Source of the DNA: an uncultured Clostridium sp.
Lineage (GTDB): Bacteria > Bacillota > Clostridia > Lachnospirales > Lachnospiraceae
Assembly: GCA_947253885.1 (NCBI GenBank)
Contig: CAMYAO010000005.1
Span: 1-64,000, forward strand
Direction of reading: 5' to 3'
DNA: 64,000 bases
A model generated the notes under the pieces. It was given only the letters and a program-made list of their open reading frames with translations. It was not told where the DNA came from and made no database searches. Both the position numbers and the translations under genes were made by a program. The first letter of the stretch is position 1; each line of letters opens with the position of its first letter. This document shows, piece by piece, positions 41,756 to 51,325 of this stretch.

Positions 41756-42690
41756 GGTTCCAACTCCTTCAGCAGACTCTCGGATTTATATGGCACCATA
41801 CCGGAGGGAACTACCTCTGAAGCCGGCTCACTGTGTATTTTTTGGTCATCAAAAAAAATCTGTGCACGAAATGCCTTCAAAAACGGTGCCTTATCAATTC
41901 CGCCGAGGAAAAACACTTCATCTACCATAACATCCCATTTACGAAGTGTTTTAATTACTCGCTCATGTGCAGGTGCGTTTCTTGCTGTTACAATTGCTGT
42001 TCTGATTTTTACGGAATCAGAACCCAGTTTCTGCTGCTGATTTTGTACTGCCGACAGTGCTTTTAAGAACTTGGCAAACGGTCCCTCCTTCATAGGCTGC
42101 TCTGCCAGATTTGCTTCATTTTCTTTGAAAGCTTCCAGGCTCTGTGTTTTATATATGATTTCTGAATCCTCTGAAAATACTACTGCATCCGCATCAAAAG
42201 CAATCCGAATCTCATTACTTTTTACCTCTGCATCATAATTTTCAGAATGCGATACTTCCAGCTTTGCCGCAGGTATACCGGCATCGATCGCCATCTGTGC
42301 ATCCTGTGAGTTTGCAGTCAAAAATAAATCTACATCCAGTGCCTGAATATAAGGTGTCACACTCTCTCCCCTTGTAAAAGCTCCTCTTGTAATATTTAAT
42401 CCATATTCCTTGATTGAATGAAATACTCGCAAACTGGAATTTGCACTGTTTCTGGATACAATCAAAATTTCCACTTTATCTTTCAACTCCGGAACCTCAT
42501 TAATCTTTAAGAGCGATTTTACCAATGGAAAAGAAGCTCCCGGTTTTAATATCTCTTTCTCATGCTCCATCTGATACCTTTCATATGCGTATTCCCCCTT
42601 CTCTTCAAAAATCTTATTTTCCTCCTCCAATTGAAAGAGGGCTCTGGTGGTAATCGCGATTTTCAGCTTATCTTTTAATGGATATCCCAT
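41752..42690 (-). CDS. Cytosolic 5'-nucleotidase (NT5C1-like)
   Basis: A 312-residue member of the 5'-nucleotidase family resembling animal cytosolic type IA, which dephosphorylates AMP and related nucleotides. Conserved parts are KIAITTRALFQLEEEN near the start, FLTANSQDAQMAIDAGIPAA, RIAFDADAVVFSEDSE (the HAD-type acidic motif) and VDEVFFLGGIDKAPFL. The start is the ATG at 42690 with GAGAGGAG just before it. Confidence 0.88.
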   Translation of the reverse strand: MGYPLKDKLKIAITTRALFQLEEENKIFEEKGEYAYERYQMEHEKEILKPGASFPLVKSLLKINEVPELKDKVEILIVSRNSANSSLRVFHSIKEYGLNITRGAFTRGESVTPYIQALDVDLFLTANSQDAQMAIDAGIPAAKLEVSHSENYDAEVKSNEIRIAFDADAVVFSEDSEIIYKTQSLEAFKENEANLAEQPMKEGPFAKFLKALSAVQNQQQKLGSDSVKIRTAIVTARNAPAHERVIKTLRKWDVMVDEVFFLGGIDKAPFLKAFRAQIFFDDQKIHSEPASEVVPSGMVPYKSESLLKELEP

Positions 42691-42809
42691 ATTCTCTCCT
42701 CTCAAAAATATTATAGTGATATTCTTCGATATTTTTGGAAATTTCAGACAATCTCTATATTTCCTTTTCTGTTTCCAACCCTTCAGACTCTGTTTTTGGC
42801 AAAGCACAA

Positions 42810-42836
42810 AATAGGAAGTCTGCCCGACTTCCTATT
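42810..42836 (-). terminator. Terminator of nitroreductase gene
   Basis: A perfect 11-bp stem AATAGGAAGTC / GACTTCCTATT with a 5-base loop, 26 bases after the nitroreductase stop; minus-strand tail TTGTGC. The T-run is short. Confidence 0.65.
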
Positions 42837-42862
42837 CCGCTGTTCTGTTCTGAAACAAAACT

Positions 42863-43732
42863 TTACATATTAAAATATCCGACTGCTTTATAGTTATCCG
42901 GCGCATGGATCTCACTTATATTTTCCGGCTCTCCTAAATTCCATTTACAGGAAAGGCTTCCGTATTCCTCATAAGAAACCATAAAGTTCAGTAACATCGC
43001 ACCGACATCCAGCAAGATATCTTCATTGGAAGACACCTCATCTTTTATTGCAAACGCGATCAAAGTTTTCCCGAAAAATACAAAGCGGTATGGCTGACGA
43101 TTAAAGAAACTTGGTGATAAACTGGCTGCATGAATTGCCTTATCGATCAAAGGATCTACTGCATTTGTATCCCAATCCATCTTAGTTCCCCATGTTTCCT
43201 TATATGCCAGATCTTCCTGTGAAATCTTTGGTGCTACATGTCCTTTTCTTGAAGTAAACTTTACCGATGCAGGTGTCTGAATATCCAAACGGTTCACAGC
43301 TGTCTCTTTCTTTCCATAACCGAATGCAATCACTGTCGCCACTTCCAGATCAGACTCTATCAGTAAAGCTTTCTTTACCGCATCACTGTCATCAACTGTT
43401 ATCCAGCAACTGTCCAGATCCATATCCACCAACTTAAGGATCATATCTTCTCCCATATAGCCTGCATTTTCTAAATAATACTCTTTCTTCTCAGATAGCA
43501 GAACCAGATAAGCAGGTGCGCCGAATGCCTGTCCACGATAGCCTGCTACCCCTTCCAGACGATTTTTCGCATCATCTGTAAAAATCCGCAATTCTGTATG
43601 AATACTTGAATCTAAACGATGAATTTCATTTCTATAAAACTCGAAAAGTTCCTCTTGCAACTTCTGAGAAATTTCTTTTCCCTTATACTCGCGAATAGAT
43701 GCTCGTTTCTCAATTCGTTCCACATATTTCAT
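42863..43732 (-). CDS. Nitroreductase, TM1586-like
   Basis: A 289-residue FMN-dependent oxidoreductase of the TM1586 nitroreductase type, in which two nitroreductase-like halves are fused. Marks are EKRASIREYKGKEIS at the start, RGQAFGAPAYLVLLS, LDLDSCWITV-like region (about 106-115), and AASLSPSFFNRQPYRFVFFG, which forms the flavin site. Substrate unknown. GGAGGATGAAGG precedes the ATG. The gene is flanked by a terminator and is probably monocistronic. Confidence 0.85.
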   Translation of the reverse strand: MKYVERIEKRASIREYKGKEISQKLQEELFEFYRNEIHRLDSSIHTELRIFTDDAKNRLEGVAGYRGQAFGAPAYLVLLSEKKEYYLENAGYMGEDMILKLVDMDLDSCWITVDDSDAVKKALLIESDLEVATVIAFGYGKKETAVNRLDIQTPASVKFTSRKGHVAPKISQEDLAYKETWGTKMDWDTNAVDPLIDKAIHAASLSPSFFNRQPYRFVFFGKTLIAFAIKDEVSSNEDILLDVGAMLLNFMVSYEEYGSLSCKWNLGEPENISEIHAPDNYKAVGYFNM

Positions 43733-43784
43733 CCTTCATCCTCCATATAAATGTATTGTCAACCTCTATCTATTGTATATCCTC

Positions 43785-44207
43785 TTATTGTAACAATGCA
43801 ACACCCAATACACACATAACTAAACCGATGTACTGCCTTGCCGCTAACTGATCTTTATAAAACAGAATTCCTATAATCGCCAGTACCACTGCCAATGCAA
43901 TATTGGCCACTACAGATCCCTGTGAGATCTTCCAACCGACACGATACATAAACAGATATCCGATTTCTAATCCTACCAGCGCAAATCCCAATGCATAGGA
44001 TGCCCAGTTTACTCTTACAACATCTTGTATAAATCCCCGGTTTCCGGAAGCAATATATACAATTGTGCAAACTAAAAAACTGACACCGTAACTGATCATT
44101 AATGCAAAAAACGGACTTACTTTTGTTGTCACACTTTTTGCAGATGTGTGATAAATCACATTCGATGTTACAACTAATATCAATGGTAAATAAAATTTAA
44201 TGCTCAT
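43785..44207 (-). CDS. Half-size EamA/DMT-type membrane protein
   Basis: A 140-residue protein with four to five membrane helices, equivalent to one EamA repeat (YGVSFLVCTIVYIASG; ALGFALVGLEIGYLFMYRVG; YIGLVMCVLGVALLQ). Such half-size proteins usually act as dimers to export small metabolites; substrate unknown. The ATG at 44207 is preferred over an upstream start because GGGGAGAG lies before it. Confidence 0.78.
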   Translation of the reverse strand: MSIKFYLPLILVVTSNVIYHTSAKSVTTKVSPFFALMISYGVSFLVCTIVYIASGNRGFIQDVVRVNWASYALGFALVGLEIGYLFMYRVGWKISQGSVVANIALAVVLAIIGILFYKDQLAARQYIGLVMCVLGVALLQ

Positions 44208-44225
44208 TTTTTCTCTCCCCGCCAA

Positions 44226-44698
44226 TTACTTCGTTTATTTTATTGTACACAATTAGTCTTGTCAATTCGTTGTTTTATCATGGTAAACAGATATCATAAT
44301 AACTGTTTTTAATTTCATATTCATTTCAAAATATTGATTTGATATGCCATTCATAAACAAATCTATGAAATTTCACTTTCTCTTGATAGCACCCGGTATT
44401 CTCCGAAAGTTTGGATTAAAGGAAAAAATATAAATTCCCATGTGAATGTATAGAAAGGCAGTCCTTTAACAAAGGATTTTTAAAATTGTAGCAATGCATT
44501 TTATTTTATAGAAAGATAATCACAGTAACCAGAAAAAGTAAGACAGACAGGACTTTCCAATAAAGTAGCAGAAATAGAATCTCAATTCTAAAAAATCATC
44601 TCATTTGATTTCTTATACCCCTTGATTTTATCAGTCATTCTATCTAAAATGAAAGATAGTTGTATACAATGATTATGAAATAAAAGGGATGATGACAG
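44226..44698. other. Gene-poor interval before the CLC gene
   Basis: About 470 bp without a supportable coding frame on either strand. A small hairpin (TCCTTT-AAC-AAAGGA, 44462-44476) followed by TTTTT resembles a plus-strand terminator with no gene before it. I looked for a fluoride riboswitch ahead of the CLC gene and did not find the conserved motifs. Confidence 0.5.
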
Positions 44699-45964
44699 AT
44701 GATACATATTCAGTTAGACTCTGACGAAACGAGGACAAGCTTACGACGATTTCTGTTGATTTGGAAATGGGTCGCATTTTCGATTCTGGTCGGTATTCTT
44801 ACCGGACTGATCGGAAGTGCTTTTTCTATTGCCCTCTATAATATTACGCAATTTCGACTTGCACACAGTTGGATGATATTTTTTCTTCCTCTTTGTGGAA
44901 TCGGTGTAGTTCTTACCTACCGTCTGTTCGGGATTCAAAGGGACGAAGGAACTAATCTTGTGATTTCCGCAATCCAATCTACAAAAGAAGTTCCCGGCAG
45001 TATGGCTCCCATTATATTTATTACCACCTTACTGACCCATCTTGGCGGAGGTTCCGCCGGTAGAGAGGGTGCCGCATTGCAAATGGGTGGAAGCATCGGC
45101 AGTACTGTCGGCAAACTGTTTCGATTTGACAGCAAAAATAAAAAAATATTAATTATGTGCGGTATGGCAGGTGTTTTTTCCGCTTTATTCGGAACACCTA
45201 TGTCCGCTACCATTTTCTCGATGGAATTAATCAGTGTAGGTGTCATGTACTATGCCGCACTGCTCCCATCTGCCATTTCATCACTGATTGCTTACCAGAT
45301 TGCAAAGTATTTAGGAGTAAAACACGAACTGTTCATTCTTTCCAATATTCCGAATTTCACATGGAAAACAGCACTCATCATTATATTGTTGACATTTTTG
45401 GCCGCTTTGGTCGGTATTTTGTTCTGCTCATCACTAAAACTGAGCAGCCACCTGTTCCGTACCTATATTCCCACTCCCTATCTTCGGGTTTTGCTTTCTG
45501 CAGGAATCATTATACTTCTGACTCAGATCATAGGTAATCAGGATTATAACGGTACCGGTATCCATATCATTCAGCGTGCAATGGAAGGAAAAGTGGTACT
45601 GCCTGCTTTTTTCCTTAAGATTCTATTTACCGCCATTACAATCGGTGCCGGTTTTAAGGGTGGAGAAATTGTACCTTCTCTGTTTATCGGATCCACCTTC
45701 GGATGTGCTTTCGGTACCGTCATCGGATTTGATCCCGTTTTATCTGCTGCTGTCGGATTGATTGCTGTTTTTTGTGGTGTGACCAATTGTCCGATTACCT
45801 CTCTGTTAATCGGATTTGAAATGTTCGGATTTGCCGCTGTACCGTATTTTTTAATCTCGGTTGCATTTTCCTATGTATTTTCCGGATATTCCGGACTTTA
45901 TAAGTCACAAAAAATTCTATATTCCAAATATAGGCAAGTCTATGTAGACCGACACAGCCAATAA
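44699..45964 (+). CDS. CLC-family anion/proton antiporter
   Basis: A 421-residue CLC protein with the usual internal duplication and about 16-18 helices. The gating-glutamate motif is GGSAGREGAALQMGGS with E123, and the later motif is GAGFKGGEIVPSLFIG. The chloride-selectivity sequence GSGIP of canonical CLCs is absent before GREG (THLGGGSAGREG), which is also a feature of the fluoride-exporting CLC-F branch. Anion specificity is therefore uncertain, with fluoride possible. C-terminal regulatory CBS domains are lacking. Single gene, with a terminator 50 bp downstream. Confidence 0.85.
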   Translation: MIHIQLDSDETRTSLRRFLLIWKWVAFSILVGILTGLIGSAFSIALYNITQFRLAHSWMIFFLPLCGIGVVLTYRLFGIQRDEGTNLVISAIQSTKEVPGSMAPIIFITTLLTHLGGGSAGREGAALQMGGSIGSTVGKLFRFDSKNKKILIMCGMAGVFSALFGTPMSATIFSMELISVGVMYYAALLPSAISSLIAYQIAKYLGVKHELFILSNIPNFTWKTALIIILLTFLAALVGILFCSSLKLSSHLFRTYIPTPYLRVLLSAGIIILLTQIIGNQDYNGTGIHIIQRAMEGKVVLPAFFLKILFTAITIGAGFKGGEIVPSLFIGSTFGCAFGTVIGFDPVLSAAVGLIAVFCGVTNCPITSLLIGFEMFGFAAVPYFLISVAFSYVFSGYSGLYKSQKILYSKYRQVYVDRHSQ

Positions 45965-46014
45965 AAAGGTATCTAAGCTAATTTGTAGCTTTCCATATGA
46001 TCAATTTTATATAT

Positions 46015-46053
46015 GAAAAGAGCAAGAAATCATTCAGGTTTCCTGCTCTTTTC
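46015..46053 (+). terminator. Terminator after the CLC gene
   Basis: GAAAAGAGCA...TGCTCTTTTC with an inner GAAA/TTTC pairing (46015-46029 and 46039-46053) gives a 14-bp stem; the T-rich arm supplies the tail. About 50 bases after the CLC stop. Confidence 0.65.
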
Positions 46054-46269
46054 TGTCTCATTTTCTATGATTACTCCGTAATGTAAATTTCATCCACTAT
46101 CCCGTTCTTCAAGATAACTTTACATCATACTGTCTTTGATACAATTAATCTATTCCTTTGACCTCTGAAACTTTCTATTTTAGGCATAGAGAAAGACAGT
46201 AGTACTGCCATCCGGAGTGAATTTATTTAATTGTATAAACCGTGTTTTTCTTCTCTCTTAATATCTACT

Positions 46270-46551
46270 TTATCTTCGATGTAACTCCTGCTGTAAACGA
46301 TAAAATATCGGTAGTTCAATCAAAGAACCGATTACAAGTGCTAACGAAATCAATAGCTGTTTCGAAAATGTTGCTACAGCAATGGCTAATAACAATGGTG
46401 AATTACGTGCCATCGTTGTAAATGTTAATGAAATAGTATTTTCTTTTGGAAAGTGCAAAATTTTTCCTAAAAACTATGTCAAGGCAAATATAGCAACAAA
46501 AAAGATACTCAATGGAATAAACATTCTCACCAACAATAATGGATTATTTAA
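46270..46551 (-). pseudogene. Bile-acid/arsenite symporter (BASS/ACR3) fragment
   Basis: The last about 90 codons of a sodium-bile acid symporter or ACR3-type arsenite exporter: LVRMFIPLSIFFVAIFALT, an in-frame TAG at about 46467-46469, then FLGKILHFPKENTISLTFTT and MARNSPLLLAIAVATF, SLALVIGSLIELPIFY. TMARNSPL-LAIA and the closing LIELPI are diagnostic of this fold. The remaining three quarters of the gene are missing, cut where the acetyltransferase gene ends at 46544. The 305 bp on its other side (45965-46269) contain a terminator and a 17-codon tail (KVILKNGIVDEIYITE) that may be another gene remnant. Confidence 0.8.
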
Positions 46552-47041
46552 GGATTTTTTTCATATAATCATATGCTGTTCTTTCACTTCCATCCGAAAT
46601 ATAGATTTGACCGCATTTAGCAAAACCATATCTCTCTAATGCCACTTGCATCGGGATATTATCCCTATGCGTATCAATTCTTAGATATGGAAGTGATTGC
46701 AGACAAAAATCAAAGCAATAAGCAGTTATTCCCGACAATATTCCGTCAGATGCAATACGATGAATCGTTCCATAGGAACCCTGATAATTCCACGTTCCTT
46801 CATATATAGTCCGATAGGTCGGATCCTCTCCCTCTATATAAGAAAATACCCCATGCACCTGTCCGCATTCCTCCACAACATAACAGTTTTTATTTGAAAT
46901 ATCTTTTAAAACCAGCTCTCGGCTCGGATACTGATCTGACCACTGATTCTGATTCCCGTTTTCTCTCATAAACAGCTTTGCCTGATGAAAAATATCCATA
47001 ATTACCGACAAATCCTGTTCTTTCGCTTTTCTGATTGTCAT
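46544..47041 (-). CDS. GNAT-family N-acetyltransferase
   Basis: A 165-residue GNAT protein starting MTIRKAKEQDLSVIMDIFHQ. It keeps the usual beta-strand/P-loop pattern (GVFSYIEGEDPTYRTIYEG, LRIDTHRDNIPMQVALERYG). The substrate is unknown; the FHQAKLFMRENGNQNQW segment is common in a clostridial subgroup. The start is placed at the ATG at 47041 with AGGGGA 4 bases upstream; the longer frame runs into sufU. It lies 79 bp after sufU and may be read from the suf transcript. Confidence 0.85.
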   Translation of the reverse strand: MTIRKAKEQDLSVIMDIFHQAKLFMRENGNQNQWSDQYPSRELVLKDISNKNCYVVEECGQVHGVFSYIEGEDPTYRTIYEGTWNYQGSYGTIHRIASDGILSGITAYCFDFCLQSLPYLRIDTHRDNIPMQVALERYGFAKCGQIYISDGSERTAYDYMKKILK

Positions 47042-47120
47042 CGTTTCCCCTGATTCAAACAAAAATCCCCTCGCATCCGGAAGCTTCCTGCTACTTCTTA
47101 TCTGCGAAGGGATCCATCCT

Positions 47121-47591
47121 CTATTTACCTGTGCCGCCTTTTTCAAAATCTACCATAGATTCTTCGGTATCTCCGTTAAACATAATCTCCATTGTATGCC
47201 AGCCCAGTACTGCACATTTTACACGTGCAGGCATATGTGAAACATCTTGAAGAATCGACGCCTCCTGTAATTCCATTTTTTCTTCTTCCGAAACCTCGCC
47301 GGAAATCATACGCAAAAAGATATCTGCCAGACGAAGTGCCTCATCCTTTTTCTTTCCGATTACCAAATCGAGCATCATATCCGCAGATGCCTGTGAAATC
47401 GCACATCCGTCTCCGGTATAACCGCCATCTACAATCACATCATCTTCTACACGAAGACTCAATACAATGTCATCTCCGCAGGAAGGGTTAACCCCTTCTA
47501 ATACCAGATTTGCCCCTTCGATCTGCTTTTTATGATAAGGATGCACATTGTGACTGGTCAATACCTCATTATAAAATGTATTATTCGCCAT
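47121..47591 (-). CDS. sufU: Fe-S cluster scaffold SufU
   Basis: A 156-residue SufU/IscU-like protein. Zinc/cluster ligands are C38 (NPSCGDD), C63 (GDGCAIS) and C125 (VKCAVLGW), and D40 follows the first Cys as usual. In Firmicutes SufU accepts sulfur from SufS. It overlaps sufS by 11 bases and is the last suf gene. Confidence 0.95.
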   Translation of the reverse strand: MANNTFYNEVLTSHNVHPYHKKQIEGANLVLEGVNPSCGDDIVLSLRVEDDVIVDGGYTGDGCAISQASADMMLDLVIGKKKDEALRLADIFLRMISGEVSEEEKMELQEASILQDVSHMPARVKCAVLGWHTMEIMFNGDTEESMVDFEKGGTGK

Positions 47592-48807
47592 ATCCCATTA
47601 ATCCTCTAATCTTTCCTAAACATGCAATAAATGTGTCTATATCCTCTTTTGTATTGTAAAATGCAAGAGAGGCTCTTGTTGTGGACATGATTCCGATATG
47701 CAAATGCAGGGGCTGTGCACAATGATGACCGGCACGCACACCTATTTTCTCAGAATCAAAAATAGCTGCTATATCGTGAGGGTGTACCCCGTCTATCTTA
47801 AACGTAAGAATCCCGTGATGCTCTTCCGGCTTATCAGAACCGATCAGATGTACATTCGGAATCTCCGACATTTTTTCCATTGCATACTTTGTTAACTGAT
47901 ACTCACGCTCTTCGATAAATTCCATACCGTACGACTGTATATAGCGAATAGCAGCTGCAAGTCCGATTGCTCCTGCCGCATTTACAGTTCCCGCTTCAAA
48001 CTTTTCCGGAATCGGAGCATAAGTCTCGCCTTCGCGAGTTACATACTCAATCATCTCTCCGCCATATAAAAACGGAGGCATTGCTTCCAACAACTCTCTT
48101 TTTCCGAATAATACTCCGATTCCCATCGGGGCAAACATCTTATGTCCGGAAAATGCCAGAAAATCCACATCCAGATCCTGTACATCTACCGGAATATGCG
48201 GTACAGACTGTGCTCCGTCGCACACCACTGCTATACCCTTCTCGTGTGCAATCCGGGTAATCGCCTTAATATCGTTCAATCGCCCGAATACATTGGAAAT
48301 CTGAGCCAGTGTGATGATTTTAGTTTTGTCTGTAATCATCTCGGCAAGCTTTTCAACCTTTACCTCTCCGTCCTGTTCGATGTCATAATACTTTATCACC
48401 GCACCGGTATGTCTTGCCACATTTCTCCATGGGAGAATATTGGAATGATGCTCTGCAATATTTACAATAATCTCATCTCCCTCTTTCAGATTATGCATTC
48501 CATAGCTGTATGCAATCAGATTCAAGCTTTCCGAAGCATTTCTGGTAAAAATAATTGTTTCTTTTTCTTTTGCATTTATAAAATCCGCCACTGTCTGACG
48601 TGCCTCTTCGTACCGGTTGGTACAGTCAATACTGAGTTCATACAGACCGCGTCCCGGATTCGCATTATTTTTTTGATAGAACTCGTTCACGGCATCTATT
48701 ACACATTGCGGCTTCTGTGAAGTTGCCGCATTATCCAGATATACCATATCCCGATTAGATAACAGCGGAAATTGTGAGCGAATCTTCAGATCCAATTCTG
48801 ATAACAC
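47581..48807 (-). CDS. sufS: Cysteine desulfurase SufS
   Basis: A 408-residue group II cysteine desulfurase that releases sulfur from cysteine for cluster assembly. PLP lysine lies in AFSGHKMFAPMG and the persulfide cysteine is C363 in RAGHHCAQPLH. The N-terminal SQFPLLSNR-type lead and YLDNAATSQKP are typical. It is 3 bp after sufD. Confidence 0.96.
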   Translation of the reverse strand: MLSELDLKIRSQFPLLSNRDMVYLDNAATSQKPQCVIDAVNEFYQKNNANPGRGLYELSIDCTNRYEEARQTVADFINAKEKETIIFTRNASESLNLIAYSYGMHNLKEGDEIIVNIAEHHSNILPWRNVARHTGAVIKYYDIEQDGEVKVEKLAEMITDKTKIITLAQISNVFGRLNDIKAITRIAHEKGIAVVCDGAQSVPHIPVDVQDLDVDFLAFSGHKMFAPMGIGVLFGKRELLEAMPPFLYGGEMIEYVTREGETYAPIPEKFEAGTVNAAGAIGLAAAIRYIQSYGMEFIEEREYQLTKYAMEKMSEIPNVHLIGSDKPEEHHGILTFKIDGVHPHDIAAIFDSEKIGVRAGHHCAQPLHLHIGIMSTTRASLAFYNTKEDIDTFIACLGKIRGLMGYGE

Positions 48808-48810
48808 GGA

Positions 48811-49872
48811 TTAATCCTCCTCTTCTCCGACAAACTCTTTGATCAGGCGATCTCTGGTTTCCTCATGTGTAATCTGATTGATAATAGCACGAATACGAGC
48901 CTTTGCCATAATCTCATAAATAGTTTCCGGTGACAATCCCCTTGACTGCATATAGAAAATCGTCGCATCGTCCAATTTACCGATAGAAGCACCATGTGTT
49001 CCTTCCACATCCTCTTCCTGACATAAAATAATCGGAATACTTTTATTGATTACTCCATCATCCATCAGCAATACTTCTTCATTTTCACTACCGACAGAAC
49101 CGATAGTTCCTCTTTGAAAATCAATTGTTCCTCGGAAGTTTTTCTGAGCTTTATCCTGCAGAACACCGGATGCATTGATATCACAGGTTGTCTTCAGTCC
49201 GGTATGATATGTGATGTAGTTCATGTCAATCAACTCTTCATTCTCTGCATAATAACCGATATGCATGGTTGCATCACTTGCTTTTCCGACTAATGCAGTG
49301 CGATTACCGACATAACTTTTCTTGGCATTTAATACCAGCTGAACCAGTTTAAACTCTCCCTTTTCTTCACAGGTTCCGCCTAAATCATTATAAAACTCCA
49401 TCTGCTTGGATACATTTTGTATCTGTACAACAGTAAGCTTTCCGCCCTCTGCCACATGATATTTCGTCGAAACCGCACCCAGTCCGTCTATATCTCCTCC
49501 GACAAAATCCATGATGACCGTAAGTTCCGCATTTTTCTCTACCGTAATTGCAATCTGATTTGCCGCAGCCTGTGCTCCGCTATAGGAAAAAATAAACTTT
49601 GCAGGCTGTTTCGTCTTTGTTCCTTCCGGAACGGACAATACACTTACTTCCACTCCCGATGACTGAATATAGCGGTCAAATCCTTCTCCCAATGCAGTTT
49701 TCTCCTCTGCATATGGACTGACTTTTTCCGTCTGACAGGATACTTCTTTTGGAAGTTCCAATGTAAAAGCACCGACTGTATCGATATCCTCAAGTTTCAC
49801 ATTGGACCCGTTCAATTTTAACCATCTCCAGGTTGGAGAAGGCAGCTTATTAATTAAAAATTCCTGACTCAT
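48811..49872 (-). CDS. sufD: Fe-S assembly protein SufD
   Basis: A 353-residue beta-helix protein that pairs with SufB in the SufBC2D scaffold. The C-terminal signature EEDVEGTHGASIGKLDDATI followed by FYMQSRGLSPETI is characteristic. It is shorter than proteobacterial SufD, as in other clostridia. GGAG lies just before the ATG at 49872. Confidence 0.94.
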   Translation of the reverse strand: MSQEFLINKLPSPTWRWLKLNGSNVKLEDIDTVGAFTLELPKEVSCQTEKVSPYAEEKTALGEGFDRYIQSSGVEVSVLSVPEGTKTKQPAKFIFSYSGAQAAANQIAITVEKNAELTVIMDFVGGDIDGLGAVSTKYHVAEGGKLTVVQIQNVSKQMEFYNDLGGTCEEKGEFKLVQLVLNAKKSYVGNRTALVGKASDATMHIGYYAENEELIDMNYITYHTGLKTTCDINASGVLQDKAQKNFRGTIDFQRGTIGSVGSENEEVLLMDDGVINKSIPIILCQEEDVEGTHGASIGKLDDATIFYMQSRGLSPETIYEIMAKARIRAIINQITHEETRDRLIKEFVGEEED

Positions 49873-49884
49873 TTCTTCTCCTCC

Positions 49885-51306
49885 TTACCCAATGCTTCCA
49901 ACCATTTCAAGACGAATCAGATTATTCATCTCTACTGCATACTCAAGAGGAAGCTCTTTTCCGACATTATCTGCAAATCCGCTCACAATCATCGCCTTTG
50001 CGTCCTCTTCTGATATTCCGCGAGACATCAGATAGAAAATACTCTCATCACTGATTCGTCCGATCTTTGCTTCATGTCCTACATCCGCATCCGCTGTACG
50101 AATATCCATAGCCGGAATCGTATCGGACTGTGACTCCGGATTCAACATCAGAGATTCACAGGAAACGGAAGACTTACTTCCTTTTGCATTTTTATTAATT
50201 ACCACTGCACTCCGGAAAGTGTTGATTCCGTCATCTTTGGAAATTGAACGAGTATTTACATAGGAAGAAGTATTCGGTGCCGCATGTACAACCTTTGTGC
50301 CGGTATCCAGATTCTGACCGGCTCCCGCAAAAGTAACGCCGGTAAATTCAGATCTGGCACCTTCTCCTGCCAAAACACTCATAGGATACAGGTAAGAAAC
50401 TGCCGAACCGAAGGATCCTGAAACCCATTCTATCGTACCACCCTCTTCTACTTTGCATCGTTTTGTATTCAAATTGTACATATTCTTAGACCAGTTCTCG
50501 ATCGTTGAATATCTAACCTTTGCATGTTTACCAACAAAAATCTCCACACATCCTGCGTGCAGATTTGCGACATTATATTTCGGTGCGGAACATCCTTCAA
50601 TAAAATGAAGATAAGCGCCCTCATCTACTACGATCAAAGTATGCTCAAACTGACCGGCTCCCGGAGCATTCAGTCGAAAATAAGACTGAAGCGGAATTTC
50701 CACCGTTACACCCGGTGGAACATATACAAAGGAACCGCCTGACCATACCGCTCCGTGCAATGCTGCAAATTTATGATCGGTCGGAGGCACCAGCTTCATG
50801 AAGTGTTCCTTAATAATCTTTGCATATTCCGGAATATGAAGTGCACTTTCCAGATCTGTATATACTACGCCCTGTGCCGCAACTTCTTCTTTTACATTGT
50901 GATATACCAACTCTGAATCGAACTGTGCTCCGACACCTGCCAGAGACTCCTTTTCCGCATCCGGAATTCCGAGTCGATCAAAAGTATCCTTAATTTCATC
51001 CGGGACTTCATCCCAGGTTGCATGCATCTTATTATCTTTCGGTTTTACATAAGTTACAATATGATCCATATCCAAAGCATCGATTGAAGGTCCCCAATTC
51101 GGAATATCAGTATTGTTATAAATCTCTAGGGATTTTAATCGAAACTCCGTCATCCACTCCGGATCATTTTTCTCTTTTGAAATCTGCCTTACTATATCGG
51201 CAGTCAGACCCTCATCTACTTTATAAGTTTCTTCTTCTTTTTCCTCTAACCGGAAATCATATATACTGCGGTCAATGTCATTGACTTGTGCTTTTTCTTT
51301 TGCCAT
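49885..51306 (-). CDS. sufB: Fe-S assembly protein SufB
   Basis: A 473-residue scaffold subunit. Characteristic parts are GAVWSGGSFVYVPPGV, HFIEGCSAPKYNVANLHAGC and VSGSFGSAVSYLYPM, and near the end ADADVGHEAKIGRISDESIF with the conserved GHEA. The start is set to the ATG at 51306, beginning MAKEKAQVNDIDRSIYDF, because the longer frame overlaps sufC. Confidence 0.96.
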   Translation of the reverse strand: MAKEKAQVNDIDRSIYDFRLEEKEEETYKVDEGLTADIVRQISKEKNDPEWMTEFRLKSLEIYNNTDIPNWGPSIDALDMDHIVTYVKPKDNKMHATWDEVPDEIKDTFDRLGIPDAEKESLAGVGAQFDSELVYHNVKEEVAAQGVVYTDLESALHIPEYAKIIKEHFMKLVPPTDHKFAALHGAVWSGGSFVYVPPGVTVEIPLQSYFRLNAPGAGQFEHTLIVVDEGAYLHFIEGCSAPKYNVANLHAGCVEIFVGKHAKVRYSTIENWSKNMYNLNTKRCKVEEGGTIEWVSGSFGSAVSYLYPMSVLAGEGARSEFTGVTFAGAGQNLDTGTKVVHAAPNTSSYVNTRSISKDDGINTFRSAVVINKNAKGSKSSVSCESLMLNPESQSDTIPAMDIRTADADVGHEAKIGRISDESIFYLMSRGISEEDAKAMIVSGFADNVGKELPLEYAVEMNNLIRLEMVGSIG

Positions 51307-51325
51307 ATCCTGGACACTCCCTCTT

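Noticed and set aside
44226..44698. Fluoride riboswitch before the CLC gene
   Set aside because: The conserved riboswitch blocks are not found in the 470 bp upstream.
48142..48720. 192-codon plus-strand frame opposite sufS
   Set aside because: Antisense shadow of sufS, with no domain features.
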